From: Clostridia bacterium
GTDB lineage: Bacteria > Bacillota > TC1 > UBA5767
DNA length: 64,000 nt
NCBI GenBank assembly: GCA_016887505.1
Contig: CP069393.1
Location: 806,001-870,000 of the forward strand
Reading direction: 5' to 3'
This document shows, in pieces, positions 61,048-64,000 of the stretch (position 1 is its first letter; every line of letters begins with the position of its first letter). The position numbers were made by a program, and so were the translations under genes. A model generated the notes under the pieces. That model searched no databases and was not told the origin of the DNA. It worked only from the letters and a program-made list of their open reading frames with translations.

Positions 61048-61311
61048 TTAGCCACCACCCATTTGGGTTAGGAGATCCACCTCATCTCCGTCGTGCAGCA
61101 GAACACCGGGCCAATCTTGAACATACTTATATTCTCCGTTCAAGGACATACCAGCAATTCTACTCATATCTTCCTTTTGTAACTGTACATACCGATTGAC
61201 CAGATTTTGCCAAAGGTCGTGCGCAGTACTTCCTTCCGGCAATTCCATATCTAGATACATCGTGCCCAGCATCATTTGGAAAAATCCCAATAGGCGCAGT
61301 TTTATCAGCAT
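61048..61311 (-). CDS. MoaD/ThiS-like sulfur carrier protein
   Basis: This is an 87-residue beta-grasp protein ending in MGGG, the C-terminal double glycine that is activated as thiocarboxylate. ELPEGSTAHDLWQNLVNRY and LLHDGDEVDLLTQMGGG match MoaD-like proteins often paired with AOR genes. It would donate sulfur for the dithiolene of the tungsten pterin. GAGGAG precedes the ATG, and it lies 14 bases before aor. Confidence 0.87.
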   Translation of the reverse strand: MLIKLRLLGFFQMMLGTMYLDMELPEGSTAHDLWQNLVNRYVQLQKEDMSRIAGMSLNGEYKYVQDWPGVLLHDGDEVDLLTQMGGG

Positions 61312-61336
61312 ATATATCTCCTCATAGCATGTATAT

Positions 61337-61345
61337 AGTATAGCA
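61337..61345 (-). promoter_or_regulatory. Extended -10 promoter of the moaD-like/aor operon
   Basis: On the minus strand TGCTATACT gives an extended -10 (hexamer 61337-61342) about 26 bases before the MoaD-like start. The -35 is weak. Confidence 0.5.
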
Positions 61346-61367
61346 CATCCGCGAAACGCTTCCGTGA

Positions 61368-62078
61368 CTATTCTTCAAAATTATAGAGCACTCTATCGCA
61401 GCTCTGGCAGCGCACACCTTCTTGGTTAGATTTAACTGCATGAATAGTATCCGACTCAAGAAGCATACTACAGTTTGAACAAAATCTACCCTTTTTAAGT
61501 ACACTCAGCATTCTAATACCATACTTGGTATTTTCTTTGTCATAAAACGCTCGGTCTGTCTCATCAAGTTCTGAAATGAACTCTGTAATCTGTTCATCTA
61601 GTAACTTTAATTTTTCCAACAAGCGGTTTCTTTCCTGGAGGTACTCCTCCACTTTGCCCTCATAATCCTTCATACGATCAACTAAAGAATTCTTTTTATC
61701 CTTCAAGTCTGCTTTTTTAGTCATTAACAAAGTATTTTCTTTATCAATTCTAGTATTGCGGTTGGCGAGTGTAGATTCAAGATTCTCCAGCCTATTTTGC
61801 AGGCTAGTCAATTCCTTAGGCGTAAAGCGGTTGGAATATAGATCTTCATTAATTTTACTAATTTCTTCTACAATGGTCTGCTTTTCATCCTGTAGTCTAT
61901 GGATGTCCTTCATCTGGCATCGCAATTTTTCTTCCAAAAGAATAAGGTCCTTTTTTTCCAACAATAATTCTTTTTTGCGTCTGCGAAGTTTCAATTCCCT
62001 TTCCCTAGGATAACTTTTTTCCATGGCCTCTCTACGAATGCGCATACATTGAAGCTCGTACAATTGATTATAATTCAT
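61368..62078 (-). CDS. Coiled-coil protein with C4 zinc ribbon (COG1579 type)
   Basis: This is a 236-residue protein. A long antiparallel coiled coil (residues about 15-180, rich in Lys/Glu/Leu) is followed by a C-terminal zinc ribbon (FCSNCSMLL...VRCQSCDRVLY). Such proteins are regularly encoded beside Nif3-like and TrmK genes, as here. Their role is unsettled. The start at 62078 follows GGGGTGAG. A longer frame to 62270 runs into the next gene and is rejected. Confidence 0.87.
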   Translation of the reverse strand: MNYNQLYELQCMRIRREAMEKSYPRERELKLRRRKKELLLEKKDLILLEEKLRCQMKDIHRLQDEKQTIVEEISKINEDLYSNRFTPKELTSLQNRLENLESTLANRNTRIDKENTLLMTKKADLKDKKNSLVDRMKDYEGKVEEYLQERNRLLEKLKLLDEQITEFISELDETDRAFYDKENTKYGIRMLSVLKKGRFCSNCSMLLESDTIHAVKSNQEGVRCQSCDRVLYNFEE

Positions 62079-62096
62079 ATTCTCACCCCGCTTGAA

Positions 62097-62123
62097 AACG
62101 AAAGAGTAGGACATCCCTACTCT
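62097..62123 (-). terminator. Possible terminator after the Nif3-like gene
   Basis: AGAGTAGG and CCTACTCT arms flank a short loop, and TTTCGTTTTC follows on the minus strand. The stem overlaps the end of the Nif3-like gene. Confidence 0.5.
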
Positions 62124-63214
62124 AAGATCTTGATCACATCTTGGCTGAAATCCGAAAAAGCACAAGGAATTGATACTTGTTCCCCTACATACCAACATAG
62201 CCATTCCATGGCAGGTCGTTCTGTAGCAAAATGCGTTGCATCTATTAGGCAAATTCCGGCTTCTTGGCAATCTAAGGCTGTATGGTAATCTACATCACCT
62301 GTAATGAGTACTTGGGCTCCCATACTAAGAGCATTCTTATAGTACTGTTTACCTGCACCTCCACAGACTGCCACCTTTGTTATCATTTGTTTTGCATCGC
62401 CCGCGATGCGGATATATTTTAGACGGAGTCGTTCTTTGACGACGCCTGCCAGAGATATCAATGTCATACTATCTTCTAAAGAACCAATGACCCCAATCCC
62501 AGTATTCAAGCTTTGATTACGTAATTCATACACGTCATAGGCAACTTCCTCATATGGGTGGTTCAATATGAGTGCCGATAAAACCGGTTCTAATCTGTTC
62601 TTGGGCACCAAAAGTTCAACTCGGCATTCTTCAACTGTCGTCAACTCACCAATCTTCCCTAAAGTAGGATTGGCCGTTTCTTGCGGTTGGAAAGAGCCTA
62701 GGCCCTGCGAACAAAAGGAAGCGTGGTCATATTTGTCAAATGTACCAGCGCCTGCTTCAAATAAACTTTCTAGTACTTTTTCTCTTTTCGATACCGGGAT
62801 AAAAAAGACCAACTTGTAAGCAAATAAAGGGCTAGCATCCAGTCTTTTTCGATCAGCAAGACCCAATAGGTCAGCCAACACTTCGCTAACACCTTTTGCG
62901 GCTGCATCAAAATTTGTATGAGCGCTATAAACCGCTATATCATGCTTAATCAATTTTCGAATCATTCTGCCCTTGGATGTTCCATAATCAATATTTTGAA
63001 GAGCCTTAAAAAGAAAGGGGTGATGCGTTACAATCAAAGAGTGTCGTTTGGAAATAGCTTCATCAATAATTTCATCTGTTATATCCATCGCAAATAACGC
63101 ACTTTCAACCTCTTGTTCTAGCTCACCTACCATCAGGCCTACATGATCCCAAGATTCTTTTAAATGCGTTGGTGCTATTTCTTCAATTGTTTGAACAATA
63201 CTTTTAATCTTCAT
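62117..63214 (-). CDS. Nif3-like dinuclear metal-centre protein (YqfO/DUF34)
   Basis: This is a 365-residue protein with the metal-binding HHPFLFKAL near the N-terminus and the distal DYHTALDCQEAGICLIDATHFATERPAM. An inserted CutA-like domain in the middle (about 130-230) makes the long YqfO form. Proposed roles include GTP cyclohydrolase I-like chemistry and metal handling, none settled. It overlaps trmK by 11 bases, so the two are coupled. Confidence 0.92.
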   Translation of the reverse strand: MKIKSIVQTIEEIAPTHLKESWDHVGLMVGELEQEVESALFAMDITDEIIDEAISKRHSLIVTHHPFLFKALQNIDYGTSKGRMIRKLIKHDIAVYSAHTNFDAAAKGVSEVLADLLGLADRKRLDASPLFAYKLVFFIPVSKREKVLESLFEAGAGTFDKYDHASFCSQGLGSFQPQETANPTLGKIGELTTVEECRVELLVPKNRLEPVLSALILNHPYEEVAYDVYELRNQSLNTGIGVIGSLEDSMTLISLAGVVKERLRLKYIRIAGDAKQMITKVAVCGGAGKQYYKNALSMGAQVLITGDVDYHTALDCQEAGICLIDATHFATERPAMEWLCWYVGEQVSIPCAFSDFSQDVIKILE

Positions 63215-63902
63215 ATCGTTCTATCAACCTTCCCAGTTTCTCGATTTCATCTTCCAAGGCTTTCATCTTTTCTTGCTCATTTGTTTTCGCTTGGCGTAAT
63301 GAATTAAGAATGAACTGTTTGTGGTGTAACATATCTCCCATATATTCTACTAAATAAAGAGACCCGTTTTCAAGTAAAACAGGCCCAATTTGCAGATTTT
63401 CCCAGGATAGTTCTTGGATACTTGTTTCTCGGGAGGCAGACAAGACAAGATACAATCTTTTATCTTCTTTTATTAGGCACTCGTTGGTGATCCCGAAGCC
63501 CAATTCCAGCAACAGTTTTCGTACTCTTTCAGGCGAACTTTGGGGCTGGAGAACCAACTGTTTGATCTTATCCGTTTTTTCCGGATACTCCGTAAGAATT
63601 TTACAAATAGTGTGCCCACCCATGCCGGCAATGGCAACTCGGTCCATCTCATCAACAGATACTGGGCCTAAACCATCTCCCAATCGAATCTCAATTGAAT
63701 CCTGAAGACCATGTGCCGCAACATTTTCAATGGCTGCCTTATAAGGACCTTTATGAATGTCCACACCCACCGCTTGTGCATATTTTTTTTCCTCTATCAA
63801 ATGTATGAGCAGATATGCATGATCAGTCCCAATGTCTACTATGGTTTGACCATCCGTTAACAAGTTTGCAATGGCCTTCAATCTATGGCTTATTTTCAAC
63901 AT
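63204..63902 (-). CDS. trmK: tRNA (adenine22-N1)-methyltransferase TrmK
   Basis: This is a 232-residue SAM-dependent enzyme that methylates A22 of tRNA. It has VDIGTDHAYLLIHLIE for SAM binding, the catalytic IAGMGGHTICKIL and LVLQPQSSPERVRKLL. A C-terminal coiled-coil helix completes the typical TrmK shape. GGAGGAGC precedes the ATG. It starts about 20 bases after the tRNA-Val terminator. Confidence 0.95.
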   Translation of the reverse strand: MLKISHRLKAIANLLTDGQTIVDIGTDHAYLLIHLIEEKKYAQAVGVDIHKGPYKAAIENVAAHGLQDSIEIRLGDGLGPVSVDEMDRVAIAGMGGHTICKILTEYPEKTDKIKQLVLQPQSSPERVRKLLLELGFGITNECLIKEDKRLYLVLSASRETSIQELSWENLQIGPVLLENGSLYLVEYMGDMLHHKQFILNSLRQAKTNEQEKMKALEDEIEKLGRLIERYED

Positions 63903-63923
63903 TCTGCTCCTCCATTTCTATAC

Positions 63924-63947
63924 AAAAAAACCCCGTATAAACGGGGT
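63924..63947 (-). terminator. Terminator of the tRNA gene
   Basis: ACCCCGT and ACGGGGT pair around TTAT, and seven T follow on the minus strand. It begins directly at the encoded CCA end of the tRNA. Confidence 0.9.
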
Positions 63948-64000
63948 TGGTGGGCGATGACGGGATCGAACCGCCGACATCCTGCTTGTAAGGCAGGCGC
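63948..64000 (-). tRNA. tRNA-Val (anticodon TAC), 3' part, cut by the window edge
   Basis: Reading the minus strand, the visible part has the anticodon arm CCTGC-CTTACAA-GCAGG with anticodon TAC, the T arm with GGTTCGATCC, the acceptor strand ATCGCCC, discriminator A and an encoded CCA. The 5' acceptor, D arm and any further tRNAs lie beyond 64,000. Confidence 0.93.

Noticed and set aside
62079-62270. N-terminal extension of the zinc-ribbon protein
   Set aside because: It overlaps the Nif3-like gene end and a terminator-like stem. GGGGTGAG supports the start at 62078.
1-64000. CRISPR arrays, prophage or toxin-antitoxin modules
   Set aside because: I saw no regularly spaced repeats, no cas or phage structural genes and no recognisable toxin-antitoxin pair. 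The holin-family gene is a lone chromosomal YvlD-type gene.

Overview
The window looks like chromosomal DNA of an anaerobic, low-GC Gram-positive bacterium of the class Clostridia. This rests on a complete Firmicutes-type division and cell-wall (dcw) cluster with sepF/ylmG/ylmH/divIVA, a T-box leader, a PyrR attenuator, a MurE with the meso-DAP motif DNPR, and strong AGGAGG ribosome binding sites. Anaerobic metabolism is indicated by a tungsten-type aldehyde:ferredoxin oxidoreductase with its MoaD-like partner, a RACo-type corrinoid activase, a PduL phosphotransacylase and a PyrK/PyrD-1B pair. I cannot name the genus. No spoIIGA-sigE-sigG block follows ftsZ, which hints at a non-sporulating lineage (inference).

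Left part, about 1-17,500 (accessory genes). A sugar or nucleoside ABC operon (ATPase, permease, lipoprotein, PsuG-like glycosidase; minus strand) is interrupted by an intact IS256-family element of 1,351 bp with a perfect 8-bp target duplication, 19 codons into the permease. Next come an unknown membrane protein, a minimal intracellular subtilase, a YdbC/PC4-like ssDNA-binding protein and a small holin-like membrane protein. An OpuC-type osmoprotectant transporter operon ends in msrA and msrB. Divergent from it is an exported molybdopterin lipoprotein with a tiny three-helix membrane partner. Then a small ferredoxin and a membrane rhodanese lie behind a CsoR/CstR-type operator. They are followed by a MATE transporter behind a perfect 36-bp palindrome, a papain-like cysteine peptidase and an SLH-domain protein.

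Middle, about 17,690-51,600 (core genes, all minus strand). Reading in the direction of transcription: mraZ, rsmH, ftsL, PASTA-PBP, murE, murF, mraY, murD, ftsW, murG, a murC-murB fusion, ftsQ, sbp, ftsZ, nrdR, ylmD, ylmE, sepF, proC, ylmG, ylmH, divIVA. A T-box-controlled ileS with pduL follows, then lspA, rluD, hslO and the RACo gene, and then the PyrR-attenuated operon pyrR-C-K-D-F-E. Many of these genes overlap or abut by a few bases, so long co-transcribed units are likely. ftsA is absent from its usual place before ftsZ.

Right part, about 51,650-64,000. A small-multidrug-export family protein precedes a probable operon of a divergent fdhD, ylbF, a TPR protein and a lone xanthine-dehydrogenase-type molybdenum subunit. 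A YigZ gene seems to start on ATT. Beyond it are a plus-strand orphan gene, malic enzyme with a CBS protein, aor with a MoaD-like gene, a zinc-ribbon coiled-coil protein, a Nif3-like protein, trmK, and the 3' part of a tRNA-Val(TAC) cut by the window edge.

The most unusual points are the exported Mo-enzyme module beside msrA/msrB, the FdhD that lacks its sulfur-transfer CGxCG motif beside an orphan XDH subunit, the probable persulfide-type operator before the ferredoxin-rhodanese pair, the non-canonical yigZ start, and the murC-murB fusion.
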